Positions 34,883 through 41,995 of a stretch of 48,754 nt of DNA are shown here, one piece after another. This DNA comes from a virus: the IMG/VR virus record IMGVR_UViG_3300030098_004232, positions 1 to 48,754 of that record. One strand, 5' to 3'. Each line of letters opens with the position of its first letter. Within the stretch, counting starts at the first letter, position 1. Both the position numbers and the translations under genes were made by a program. The notes beneath the pieces were generated by a model. That model searched no databases. It was not told where the DNA came from and was given only the letters and a program-made list of their open reading frames with translations.

Positions 34883-35283
34883 TAGTGTCCACTCCCATTT
34901 CTAATTAATTTTTCTACATCTTCTGTAAGTTTTTTTGTTCTATCTTTTAAAAATTCTATGTTAACTGCATTGTTTCTCATACTCTTTACTTCTTTATCTA
35001 CCTCATCTAAAACACCTGCTAAGTGTTCCACCAACATGAAAAGCTCCGCTTCCCCACTTGACTGACCAAGTTCTCCACGAGGATATTTAATTCTAAACTC
35101 TGAGTTCTGTTCTAAATCTTTTGACATCAACTCTATTTTTGTTGAATGTTGATTTAGTTTTTCATGAATTCCAAAATAAGCCCAGGTTCCAACGGCGATC
35201 ATTGCGATTAAACTAGCAACCGTCTTCATAGGCATCTGAACAGCTGCCTCCTCCGATATACTGATTGGTTTTTTACGCTCCAT
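34882..35283 (-). CDS. Membrane-anchored coiled-coil protein
   Basis: A 133-residue protein. The frame begins at 35298, but the ATG at 35283 has GAGG six bases before it and is preferred, giving MERKKPISIS... An N-terminal stretch, then a transmembrane segment (MKTVASLIAMIAVGTWAYFG, residues about 19-38) and a coiled-coil tail. I recall close relatives in many marine phages with no role. It could help the holin or link lysis to the membrane. It overlaps the cysteine-rich gene by 11 bases. Confidence 0.65.
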   Translation of the reverse strand: MERKKPISISEEAAVQMPMKTVASLIAMIAVGTWAYFGIHEKLNQHSTKIELMSKDLEQNSEFRIKYPRGELGQSSGEAELFMLVEHLAGVLDEVDKEVKSMRNNAVNIEFLKDRTKKLTEDVEKLIRNGSGH

Positions 35284-35497
35284 TGAATGCCTCTTCATCT
35301 AAATCGTATCTTGATTCGTTTTCAAACGTTTTGTCAACAGATTTTACACAGTCACAATTATCACAAATACAGAGACCTCCACCATCTAATTGATGTGAAG
35401 GTGTATGTAAAATGTCTTTGCAATGACAATCACAATTACATTTTCTGCATTTTGTTACTTCTGCCAACTGAATAGCCAGGAAACAAACTTTTTCCAA
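35273..35497 (-). CDS. Cysteine-rich small protein, likely 5' frameshifted
   Basis: A 74-residue frame that starts at a TTG (35497) and contains eight cysteines beyond the first (CRKCNCDCHCKD, then CICDNCDC). Two such clusters suggest metal binding or disulfides. No Shine-Dalgarno sequence precedes the TTG. In a different frame, an ATG at 35508 follows an excellent GGAGG and reads MKKLWKKFVSWLFSWQK (17 codons, stop at 35455). The recalled relatives start with that Lys/Trp-rich piece and run into the Cys part, so a -1 shift (for example at AAAAAG) or a sequencing error would join them. Confidence 0.6.
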   Translation of the reverse strand: MEKVCFLAIQLAEVTKCRKCNCDCHCKDILHTPSHQLDGGGLCICDNCDCVKSVDKTFENESRYDLDEEAFNGA

Positions 35498-35521
35498 AGT
35501 TTTTTCATAAGCCCTCCTGTG

Positions 35522-35827
35522 TTATTTACTGTGAAATACAGTAGCTGATATTACATGTTCTGTAGTAAAATTAGCATACACATCATTTTCAAACAAAATA
35601 GGTCCTGGAAAATTTATTGTTAAACCACCAACCGCTGCAGGTGTTTTTACTTTAAATTTTAAAGCTCCTCCTGATCCTCCATCTCTAAGATGAAAATCAC
35701 CAGATGCGCTTCCACTATCTAGATAAACTCCAAAGACTCTAGTTCTTCCAGATCTAATAGTACCAGTTTCAGTATTTTGAAATGTAGATGATATATCCTC
35801 TGCAGATCCAAAAATATTTGCTGACAT
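35522..35827 (-). CDS. Small structural protein, beta-rich
   Basis: A 101-residue Gly/Ser-rich beta protein (RTRVFGVYLDSGSASGDFHL, FKVKTPAAVGGLTINFPG, then DVYANFTTEHVISATVFHS). It resembles small head or neck decoration proteins in marine phages. It lies downstream of the GGGCCC hairpin and upstream of the cysteine-rich gene, and has no catalytic motif. Confidence 0.55.
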   Translation of the reverse strand: MSANIFGSAEDISSTFQNTETGTIRSGRTRVFGVYLDSGSASGDFHLRDGGSGGALKFKVKTPAAVGGLTINFPGPILFENDVYANFTTEHVISATVFHSK

Positions 35828-35842
35828 AGTTTCTCCTTTTTA

Positions 35843-35858
35843 GGGCCCCGAAGGGCCC
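35843..35858. other. GGGCCC inverted repeat with a TTCG loop
   Basis: On the minus strand GGGCCC-TTCG-GGGCCC forms a 6-base stem with a stable UUCG tetraloop. It sits in the 40-base gap between the 154- and 101-residue genes. No T-tract follows on that strand, so it is more likely a transcript-stabilising or processing hairpin than a terminator. Confidence 0.6.
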
Positions 35859-35867
35859 CTTTAGTTA

Positions 35868-36332
35868 TTAATCAGTATGGTTTCTTGCTTGTGCATAAAC
35901 AACACATACTCTAGCTTTTCCAGCGCTTGATGCTGTTCCAGATGGAATATATTTTGCTGCAATACGAACGTCAGTATCTCCGACATTTTTCCATGCAAGA
36001 CATTGAGCAGTCGCTCCAAGAGCAACCGTTCCTAATGTTCCCACTTCAGCATTGTCAATAAATTTGTCTGAATCACCTACAATACCAACATCTAATTTAT
36101 TAGTTGTTCCAGCATTGAAAGCTACTTCAACATTAACAAAAATATTTTTAATGTGTGATTTAGCAGGGATCACCACTGTTTCACTTGTATCAGTTGTATC
36201 AGTATTTGAAATGTGAAATGATTGTACCATTAACACATGACCCTGATTAGCAACATCTGAACCTACAGTAGTTCCCGTTGTATCTTTAATCGTTCCCGCT
36301 TTTATCGGTCCCGAAAATGTAGTTGTAGCCAT
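35868..36332 (-). CDS. Small head decoration-like structural protein
   Basis: A 154-residue beta-rich Thr/Ala-rich protein (VLMVQSFHISNTDTTDTSET, VVIPAKSHIKNIFVNVEV, and KVRVCVVYAQ-type strands near the end). Position just after the capsid terminator and composition fit a head decoration or minor capsid protein. Similar proteins are recalled beside marine-phage capsid genes. AGGAGG precedes the start. Confidence 0.6.
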   Translation of the reverse strand: MATTTFSGPIKAGTIKDTTGTTVGSDVANQGHVLMVQSFHISNTDTTDTSETVVIPAKSHIKNIFVNVEVAFNAGTTNKLDVGIVGDSDKFIDNAEVGTLGTVALGATAQCLAWKNVGDTDVRIAAKYIPSGTASSAGKARVCVVYAQARNHTD

Positions 36333-36423
36333 AATTATCCTCCTAGTATAACGAACATAGTCTCTAGGCCGTCGACTATACGCGTCTATGTCCTGATTAA
36401 TTGTATAGTGTTTTGAATATACA
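36333..36423 (-). promoter_or_regulatory. 5' leader with two competing hairpins
   Basis: Between the capsid terminator and the 154-residue gene. ACATAG (36355-36360) can pair with CTATGT (36386-36391), or ATAGTC (36357-36362) with GACTAT (36374-36379). The two stems share bases and exclude each other. Both are only 6 bases. TATACT at 36350-36345 abuts AGGAGG and is not usable as a -10 element. A promoter is expected after the terminator but I cannot place one with confidence. Confidence 0.3.
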
Positions 36424-36457
36424 TAAAAAAAGGGGCGAAGTAAATACTCCGCCCCTT
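36424..36457 (-). terminator. Rho-independent terminator after the major capsid gene
   Basis: On the minus strand, AAGGGGCGGAG, a 6-base loop UAUUUA, then CUUCGCCCCUU form an 11-base stem (one G-U pair), followed directly by UUUUUU. On the opposite strand the G-U pair becomes an A-C mismatch and no T-tract follows, so it acts leftward only. It lies 28 bases after the capsid stop and should separate head genes from the downstream lysis and tail genes. Confidence 0.88.
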
Positions 36458-36485
36458 AATATCTGTTTAAGCTTGATTAGTCGGC

Positions 36486-37397
36486 TTAACTTGATCCAGA
36501 TGAACCAAATACGCATCTAGGGTCTGAGAATCCAAAAGAATATCTCTCTCTAGCTTTGTATCTGACGTTACCAGTATCAAAGTCACCTTCCATCGCAGTT
36601 CTTAATGGTGATCTGACGAAATGCTTAAAGCCATTAGGTGCATCAGTGATGATAAAGAAAGCATTAATATCATTTAAGAAATGATTTACTCTGTAGCCTT
36701 CTGGTATCATATTCATGTTGTTAATAGCGTTAATGTCATTGTCAGCTGTTCCAACTCTTAATGGAGATTTTAAGATTCTTTCAGCAGTGAATTGTAATTC
36801 TTTTGGAATTATCAATTTTCTTCCCTGCATAGCGATTCTTAGTCCTCTCTCATCAATGAAAGCAGCGATTTTGATAAGTGCATCTTCTAATGAAGTTTCA
36901 CTTAAATCTGCTTGAGTTGTGAAAGTGTTCACCAAGCTTGTACCTGAAACAGTTGGGTGATCTGTAGCACAAAGAGGTTTACCGTCACCTCCTAATTGTG
37001 ATGTACTAAACGCACTGTTTAGTATTTCAGCACCTTTTACTTGTTTGGTATTAGCCATAGAACGTGCTAACGCTCTTGCGTAACGATTACCAAGTCTATC
37101 ATAAAGATTATCTTCAATTGCTTCCTCAGTAATTGCGAATGCTAGCGCAACAGTTTGGTGCGTATACCTTGCAGTAAACGCTTCTTTCGCGTCGTCGAAA
37201 GTTACTGAAGCACCCTCAGCTTTAGTAGCTGCGCTACCAAAGCCTGAAAGCATTACTTCTTCTTCGAAAGCTCTGTCTGATGTTTCTGTTTGAAAGATCT
37301 CAGCAGTTTCGTTTTCGTACCTGTCGTACTCTAGTCCGAATAGTGCATTCAGACCAGGTTCTAGTTCTTTAACTAGCTGTGCTCGTGATATTGCCAT
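36486..37397 (-). CDS. Major capsid protein (HK97-like fold)
   Basis: A 303-residue protein that fits an HK97-type major capsid protein. The N-terminal region LVKELEPGLNALFGLEYDRYENETAEIF, in two steps, the strand-rich A-domain (TAEITEEAIED-like helix AFAITEEAIEDNLYDRLGNR), KPLCATDHPTVSG and the C-terminal SGFS-type end (RYSFGFSDPRCVFGSSG) match capsid proteins of SU10- and Mu-like phages. At 303 residues it is of normal size. It lies between the decoration-like 193-residue protein and the terminator. No covalent-crosslink site can be judged. Confidence 0.85.
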   Translation of the reverse strand: MAISRAQLVKELEPGLNALFGLEYDRYENETAEIFQTETSDRAFEEEVMLSGFGSAATKAEGASVTFDDAKEAFTARYTHQTVALAFAITEEAIEDNLYDRLGNRYARALARSMANTKQVKGAEILNSAFSTSQLGGDGKPLCATDHPTVSGTSLVNTFTTQADLSETSLEDALIKIAAFIDERGLRIAMQGRKLIIPKELQFTAERILKSPLRVGTADNDINAINNMNMIPEGYRVNHFLNDINAFFIITDAPNGFKHFVRSPLRTAMEGDFDTGNVRYKARERYSFGFSDPRCVFGSSGSS

Positions 37398-37409
37398 GTT
37401 ATGCTCCTA

Positions 37410-37991
37410 TTACGTTTGACCTACAGTACCAGACTTGTACGAGTGGTTATTGATTACTACCAATACATTTACACCTGATGCAGCTGAAATATCAGAATTG
37501 TTTGGATCCTGAGATATATCTACCGCTTTTAGTACAAATGTAGAAGATGAATCGGCTGTTGCAACATCTAGACTCTCTCTACCTTGACCAGATAATGTAT
37601 CACCAGTAGTCGCATTTATTTTGTAGTTAGCAAATAAATGAGAAACAGTGAAAGTCGCGTCCGCGTTTATTTCGAACACAACATCTGGACCATCGATAAC
37701 TTGAGCCATAATGTCATTAGCTGAAATGCTTCCAGGGTAGTAGTTTTTAAATGTCGGTTTTTGAGTTGTAGGATCAGTGTAGAAAACCCCATTGAATACA
37801 CCAACAACAGGATTGTCAGTAGCACCAGCTCTTTGGATAGTTCCATTAAGAGAAGTTTTTACTAAGTCACCTTGAAATATCGCAGTCGCATAATTTTTAA
37901 GGATACGATATCTGTTTTGTGCTCCATTGTAGGGAGTTCCATCTAACTGTCTAGCAGCTCTCAGACCGAAATTGCCTGTATCATTTGCCAT
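37410..37991 (-). CDS. Head decoration-like protein
   Basis: A 193-residue protein just upstream of the capsid gene. The N-terminus (FGLRAARQLDGTPYNGAQNR) and mixed strands (FQGDLVKTSLNGTIQRAG, VVGVFNGVFYTDPTTQKP) are typical of small head-associated proteins in marine phages. A structural role is likely from position and composition. It may be a decoration or minor capsid protein. Confidence 0.6.
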   Translation of the reverse strand: MANDTGNFGLRAARQLDGTPYNGAQNRYRILKNYATAIFQGDLVKTSLNGTIQRAGATDNPVVGVFNGVFYTDPTTQKPTFKNYYPGSISANDIMAQVIDGPDVVFEINADATFTVSHLFANYKINATTGDTLSGQGRESLDVATADSSSTFVLKAVDISQDPNNSDISAASGVNVLVVINNHSYKSGTVGQT

Positions 37992-38049
37992 CGTTATTGT
38001 CCTCTACTTATAGTTGTTGTTAATTTACTTTGTAGTGATAACAAAAAAA

Positions 38050-38526
38050 TTATTTTTTCGATCCACCACCAAAGGTCACCCTTGATTGCCTTTCAATATT
38101 GATAGGCATCTCAGGTCGCTGCTCCTTCATAAGATCATTATCAACCGCTTGTATTTGTTCGCGAGTTTTTGTCTCGAAATACTCTTTCCGCGATTGCATG
38201 ACCTCTTCCGGTATCCTTGCAAGCAAATGGCCGCCAACCCCGATGATCCCTTTATGTTTGCCTTCCTGTATTGTTGGATAGTCATGAGGGCCAATCTCTT
38301 TTACGATTTGTTCAGCTCTCACAAATTCCCAACCTTCCCTTAAAGCTTTTGAGACGTTTGCAGAATCCATAAAACCCATAGTTTCTGCTCTTATCCATCT
38401 CTGTACTAAGCCTTGCGGTGCAGGCGGAGCATCTAGACTTGATGGAGGAGTCCAATCTGTTTTTCGTTTTGTTTTTGAACGCATCTCAGACTCGCGCGAT
38501 GACGTTGTATTATTTTTTGTTTCCAT
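38050..38526 (-). CDS. Conserved head-module protein
   Basis: A 158-residue protein. LVQRWIRAETMGFMDSANVS, then LREGWEFVRAEQ, and GKHKGIIGVGGHLLARIPEE are a pattern I recall between scaffold and capsid genes of many marine phages. Its role is unknown; it is perhaps a minor head or assembly protein. The C-terminus ends in a Gly-rich basic tail (FGGGSKK). Confidence 0.68.
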   Translation of the reverse strand: METKNNTTSSRESEMRSKTKRKTDWTPPSSLDAPPAPQGLVQRWIRAETMGFMDSANVSKALREGWEFVRAEQIVKEIGPHDYPTIQEGKHKGIIGVGGHLLARIPEEVMQSRKEYFETKTREQIQAVDNDLMKEQRPEMPINIERQSRVTFGGGSKK

Positions 38527-38534
38527 AATATCTC

Positions 38535-39479
38535 CTATTTAACGTATTTCGCGTATTCCTCTAGTGGCACCCCTAATTTTTTAGCTATCGCTACCTGTGA
38601 TTTGGTGAGTCTCACAGTTTTGCGTCCACCTTGGTTACGCATTGCAGGTGCAACTGTTTGGACGGGTCTTCGCTGCTCCTGTTGTTGTCCAAATTTATTA
38701 GGAAAATATCCCCTAATTCGTTTGTCCAATTCATTATAATACTCATCTGAGTCTCCTGCAACCCCACTTGCGATTAAATTCTTATGAATTGCAATCGCTG
38801 CATCATGCATAACTTCGTCCTCGTTAAACCAAGGGTTATCTTCAGCCCATCTTTGAGCTTTTAAACTTGGCTGTGGTTGTGTGCTCATTTGAGGTGGAAC
38901 AATGTCTTCTTGAGGTTTTTTGGCCTCTTGTTCCTTCAAAAACTTAGTTTGTGCTAATCTTTCTTTTTCGATTGCTAACTGAGTAAGTCTTTGATTCGCA
39001 TCAACAATTGATTTTGCATCTTGTCCCTCTATTGCTTTTTGCAATAAAGTATTAGCTGCAACTTCATCTGTTTGAAGTCTTTTTTCAAATTCAGAAAGAT
39101 AATTTTCCTCCATTTTAGGATATTTACTTTTGAATTGTTGTATTTCATTTTTTAAACCCTGAGCATATTGCAAAGCAGCTTCTGCTCTTCTGTCAGATTC
39201 TCTTCTCTGACGAGTAAGTTTATTTATTCTTTTTTGAACAGAATCAGATGCTTTATTTAAATCAAAACCATCATCAACTTCTTGATCTTTTACAACATCA
39301 ATTGGAGTTTTGTCCCTATTGATTTCAGATCCTTCTTCTTCAATCTGTTCTTTTTGTAAATTTACTTCCTTAGGTTCAGGTTGTTCTTTTTGTTCACTGA
39401 CTTCAATAACTTGTGATTTTACATCATCAGTATCTAAATCGACTTCAACATCCCCTTTGTTTATTTCTGTTTTTGCCAT
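38535..39479 (-). CDS. Scaffolding protein
   Basis: A 314-residue protein with an acidic, disordered N-terminus (Glu/Asp/Lys/Gln over residues 1-75), a coiled coil (QKRINKLTRQRRESDRRAEA, residues about 83-200) and a basic C-terminal helical part (KTVRLTKSQVAIAKKLGVPLEE). This is the classic layout of phage capsid scaffolds, whose C-terminus binds the coat protein. Position directly before the head genes supports it. GroES lies upstream. Confidence 0.78.
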   Translation of the reverse strand: MAKTEINKGDVEVDLDTDDVKSQVIEVSEQKEQPEPKEVNLQKEQIEEEGSEINRDKTPIDVVKDQEVDDGFDLNKASDSVQKRINKLTRQRRESDRRAEAALQYAQGLKNEIQQFKSKYPKMEENYLSEFEKRLQTDEVAANTLLQKAIEGQDAKSIVDANQRLTQLAIEKERLAQTKFLKEQEAKKPQEDIVPPQMSTQPQPSLKAQRWAEDNPWFNEDEVMHDAAIAIHKNLIASGVAGDSDEYYNELDKRIRGYFPNKFGQQQEQRRPVQTVAPAMRNQGGRKTVRLTKSQVAIAKKLGVPLEEYAKYVK

Positions 39480-39487
39480 TTGTCCTC

Positions 39488-39940
39488 CTAGTATAAATGC
39501 AGTATATCCTCTGGATTACTGATAGTTGCGATGATTTCATCATCGTTTAGTATTCGAACTTCAGCACCTTCTATTTTGAAACGTGATCCAGCATATCTAC
39601 CAAAAATAACCCAGTCTCCCTTTTTACACCATGGACCACTTGGAAATTTCCAAGTATCTCTGTATGCTAGTGGGCCAACTTTAAGAACATAAGCACAAAC
39701 AGTTGTCATTTGAATTGTTTCATGCGTTTTATCAGAAAGAATTACACCACCTTTGGTTTTTTTAGGACCACTATAAGGTAATACTAAAATTCTATATCCA
39801 GTTGGTTGAGGTAATCTATCAAGAGATGATTTATCAATCGCTTTTGGATCTAAATATAGTTTTTTTACTTCTTCTTCTGATTTATAGGCATTAAGCAATC
39901 CTGGTTTATGCTTTGGTACCTCTTTGGTTTGTGTCTTCAT
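39488..39940 (-). CDS. Phage GroES-like co-chaperonin
   Basis: A 150-residue protein whose residues 44-140 match GroES: PTGYRILVLPYSGPKKT, GGVILSDKT (the mobile loop that binds GroEL; residues 64-72), VLKVGPLAYRDT, GDWVIFGRYAGSRFKIEG and EVRILNDDEIIATI. An N-terminal extension of about 43 residues is not in bacterial GroES. Phage GroES homologues let the host GroEL chamber fold the phage capsid protein (as T4 gp31). Its placement next to scaffold and capsid genes fits. GGAG precedes the ATG, which lies inside the small helical gene upstream. Confidence 0.92.
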   Translation of the reverse strand: MKTQTKEVPKHKPGLLNAYKSEEEVKKLYLDPKAIDKSSLDRLPQPTGYRILVLPYSGPKKTKGGVILSDKTHETIQMTTVCAYVLKVGPLAYRDTWKFPSGPWCKKGDWVIFGRYAGSRFKIEGAEVRILNDDEIIATISNPEDILHLY

Positions 39941-40124
39941 CTGGCTCCTGTTTCTTCAGCAGGTCTGTTAAGTCCCTGAGCAGATCTTCATTTGATCTGA
40001 TTTGTCCTATTATATACTTATACTCCTCAAACGTGTCAACACCTAATTTGAGCTTCTCAGTTAGAGCTTCTATCTTTGGTTTGAGCAATTTACTTTGTAT
40101 GTATTTTACTGTGTGGTAATCCAT
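39906..40124 (-). CDS. Small helical protein, unknown
   Basis: A 72-residue protein, mostly helical and charged (KLLKPKIEALTEKLKLGVDT, then NEDLLRDLTDLLKK). It overlaps the GroES start by 35 bases and has a TAATG junction with the 46-residue gene upstream. The role is unknown. Confidence 0.6.
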   Translation of the reverse strand: MDYHTVKYIQSKLLKPKIEALTEKLKLGVDTFEEYKYIIGQIRSNEDLLRDLTDLLKKQEPDEDTNQRGTKA

Positions 40125-40264
40125 TAACGTTTATATTTATCTTTCCAATATTGTGCTCTTTCTAAACGTCTTATTCTATATTCTAGATTAGTGTACTTAT
40201 AAAAAATTTTCATCTTTAAAAATCCAAACTTAATTTTTAAATATTCGATGAATTTATTTAACAT
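40124..40264 (-). CDS. Tiny basic protein (46 residues)
   Basis: A 46-codon gene, ATG at 40264, TAA at 40126-40124 in a TAATG junction. It is Lys/Arg/Tyr-rich (KIKFGFLKMKIFYKYTN, then RRLERAQYWKDKYKR), with a possible amphipathic helix. It overlaps the end of the 139-residue gene by seven bases and fills the gap completely. No function is apparent. Confidence 0.65.
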   Translation of the reverse strand: MLNKFIEYLKIKFGFLKMKIFYKYTNLEYRIRRLERAQYWKDKYKR

Positions 40265-40677
40265 TTCCAACGTCTTCTTGCTTGTCTAATTCTTGAATTT
40301 GGATCATTTCTTGTTTTAGCACTAGCTCTTTTTAACTGACCAAGAGATCTTGCGCAATAACTTTTTCTTCTTTTAGCTGCCTTTGATCCTGGTTTAACTT
40401 TGCCTGTAACAGCTGTTTTTAGCTTAGATCCTGGGTTTTTTCTCCTGTAAGCCATAACACCTTTTTGTGTCATACCAGCTCCAGATTTTGTCGAACGATA
40501 ATTACCTGCAGATTTTCTTCTTGTTGGCATACCACCTTTCGCAACAGAATATACCACGACTGGATTTCCGGGTCTTGCTCGTCCAGGATATTTTCTTTCA
40601 AATCCAGGTTTTAAATTTCTTTCTTTTTTTTGGTCTTTTTTTCTACCTTCAAAAGCTTGTCTTAAAGCATCACTCAT
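40258..40677 (-). CDS. Small basic DUF6321-like protein
   Basis: A 139-residue Lys/Arg-rich protein. The C-terminal half, GAGMTQKGVMAYRRKNPGSK, then LKTAVTGKV and SKAAKRRKSYCARSLGQLK, with a final RQARRRWKC, matches a family I know as DUF6321, found in phages and giant viruses. The Cys residues and basic charge suggest DNA or RNA binding. One Gly-Gly motif copy (VAKGGMP) sits in the middle. The family name is from memory. Confidence 0.78.
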   Translation of the reverse strand: MSDALRQAFEGRKKDQKKERNLKPGFERKYPGRARPGNPVVVYSVAKGGMPTRRKSAGNYRSTKSGAGMTQKGVMAYRRKNPGSKLKTAVTGKVKPGSKAAKRRKSYCARSLGQLKRASAKTRNDPNSRIRQARRRWKC

Positions 40678-41057
40678 ACAAACCTCATTCTTGTTTGATC
40701 TATAATACCACCCATTTTTGCAAATGTTTTAACATTAGTTGGTTTACCACCAACACCCTGAGCTTTACTTCTCTTTCTCGCAACAGCAGAACGCCTTTGC
40801 GATTCTGTCATTCGGGCGGCTTTTGCAGCAGGGACGCATTTGGGGTACTTTCTTTTTGATCCAGACGCAGATTTTCTTCCACACTCTTTGAATCCCCCAC
40901 CTTTTTTCTTTGAACCTATATCTACCCATTTTTCATTAAACCATTTTGTTAGTCCACCGCTTTTCATTCTTGGAACACAGTTTGGCACAAGTTTGCCACC
41001 TTTTTTCTTCATGCCTTTTTGCATATATCCGTCCCAACATGTTCCTTGCTTAGACAT
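40674..41057 (-). CDS. Basic Cys-containing Gly-Gly-motif protein
   Basis: A 127-residue protein. MKKKGGKL, MKSGGLT, KKKGGGF and AKMGGII are four copies of the Gly-Gly motif. The middle carries CVPAAKAARMTESQRRSAVA, a conserved phage block. The last residues GGIIDQTRMRFV closely resemble the end of the next protein. It has ATGA overlap downstream and is likely disordered and nucleic-acid binding. Confidence 0.7.
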   Translation of the reverse strand: MSKQGTCWDGYMQKGMKKKGGKLVPNCVPRMKSGGLTKWFNEKWVDIGSKKKGGGFKECGRKSASGSKRKYPKCVPAAKAARMTESQRRSAVARKRSKAQGVGGKPTNVKTFAKMGGIIDQTRMRFV

Positions 41058-41259
41058 ATTTAAATTTAGTTGTATCTATTACACCACCACCTGCTTTACC
41101 TGCTGGTTTTGGTCCTCTAAAATCTTTTCTTTTTTTACCAGATGGATCTTTTATCTTACCGGCACAAATTTTAGAAGCGTATGCGTTTGCATATGCACTG
41201 GGATATACTTTAAATTTTCTCTTTGCTGCTGCTTTACCTCTTGGACATAGTTTTGTCAT
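41050..41259 (-). CDS. Small basic protein with a YPSAYAN motif
   Basis: A 69-residue protein. LCPRGKAAAKRKFKVYPSAY then ANAYASKICAGKIKDPSG matches a block shared by aquatic phages and giant viruses (possibly DUF5872, from memory). Two Cys residues and a Gly-Gly element precede the tail GGGVIDTTKFKYV, similar to the end of the neighbour. It overlaps both adjacent genes. Confidence 0.75.
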   Translation of the reverse strand: MTKLCPRGKAAAKRKFKVYPSAYANAYASKICAGKIKDPSGKKRKDFRGPKPAGKAGGGVIDTTKFKYV

Positions 41260-41609
41260 TTCATCCCCCTTAATAAACTGCCATAGTATTTTTTGTATGA
41301 TGGATTAGACAGTTTTTTTCCATCAACAGTTCCTGAAATATAACTTCCGAAGTAAGGCTCCATAGTGCCACCCTCTTTTTTACCAATTACAGTTTTTAAA
41401 CTTTTAGCTTGAGCAGCGTGTAACTTAGATGCCTTTTTTAATCCACCTATAACTTTTTTTATTTTAGCCTCCCCACCATTTTTCTTACCGTGAACGTTTT
41501 TTATTTTACCTTTATTTGCAGATGCATAAAAAACGGATTCACCTTCTTTTTCTCCATACTGTTTTTTCATGGATTTCATAATTTTTTTACCTTTTTTAGT
41601 AAGTGGCAT
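41256..41609 (-). CDS. Small basic phage protein (MPLTKKGKKIMKSMKKQYG family)
   Basis: A 117-residue protein. The N-terminus LTKKGKKIMKSMKKQYGEKE, then GESVFYASANKGKI, is a widespread marine-phage block, seen alone or fused in many phages. The remainder has two Gly-Gly motif copies (KKNGGEA, KKEGGTM). ATGA overlap with the 69-residue gene and TAATG with the holin-like gene. It is probably a DNA-associated or internal head protein. Confidence 0.75.
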   Translation of the reverse strand: MPLTKKGKKIMKSMKKQYGEKEGESVFYASANKGKIKNVHGKKNGGEAKIKKVIGGLKKASKLHAAQAKSLKTVIGKKEGGTMEPYFGSYISGTVDGKKLSNPSYKKYYGSLLRGMK

Positions 41610-41995
41610 TATTTTTTTCCTCCGTTACGGAATATTTGCGTACCCTTTATACCATAAATACTCGCAACGACAAGGATCCACAAGTTTGTGAACCATGAAG
41701 GGAGCTGCGAAAACATTTCAAAGAATAATTTTACCTTGTCCATTGCAGTTGGGTCGTCAGATATGACTGCATATGCAAGCACCAACACGGGCAGGCTTAA
41801 AATTATCAAAACTGCTTCGTCTTTCCAGTCTGATTGACGAGCTTCAAGCAATTTTCCTTGATATTGCTCCTCCCCTCGAGCCATTTTTTCGGCATGCATT
41901 AATTGTGCATCAGACATTGCCATTTTCGTACGTTGTTTGTTGGCGTAGATTTTACTTCCAGCAGAAACTGCTAATTTAATTGCGCTTAACCACAT
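41609..41995 (-). CDS. Holin-like membrane protein
   Basis: A 128-residue protein. Residues 1-15 can form an amphipathic or membrane-lying helix (WLSAIKLAVSAG). Two transmembrane segments follow, at about 60-79 (EAVLIILSLPVLVLAYAVIS) and 101-116 (WFTNLWILVVASIYG). This is the GTA-type/3TM holin layout (Pfam GTA_holin_3TM, from memory). Holins make pores so that the endolysin reaches the cell wall. It sits far from the endolysin gene (33545-34024), in the head region. An endonuclease gene overlaps its start. Confidence 0.75.
   Translation of the reverse strand: MWLSAIKLAVSAGSKIYANKQRTKMAMSDAQLMHAEKMARGEEQYQGKLLEARQSDWKDEAVLIILSLPVLVLAYAVISDDPTAMDKVKLFFEMFSQLPSWFTNLWILVVASIYGIKGTQIFRNGGKK

Noticed and set aside
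36345-36350. TATACT as a -10 promoter element
   Set aside because: It directly adjoins the AGGAGG ribosome-binding site, so a transcript starting there would lack the site; no -35 partner.
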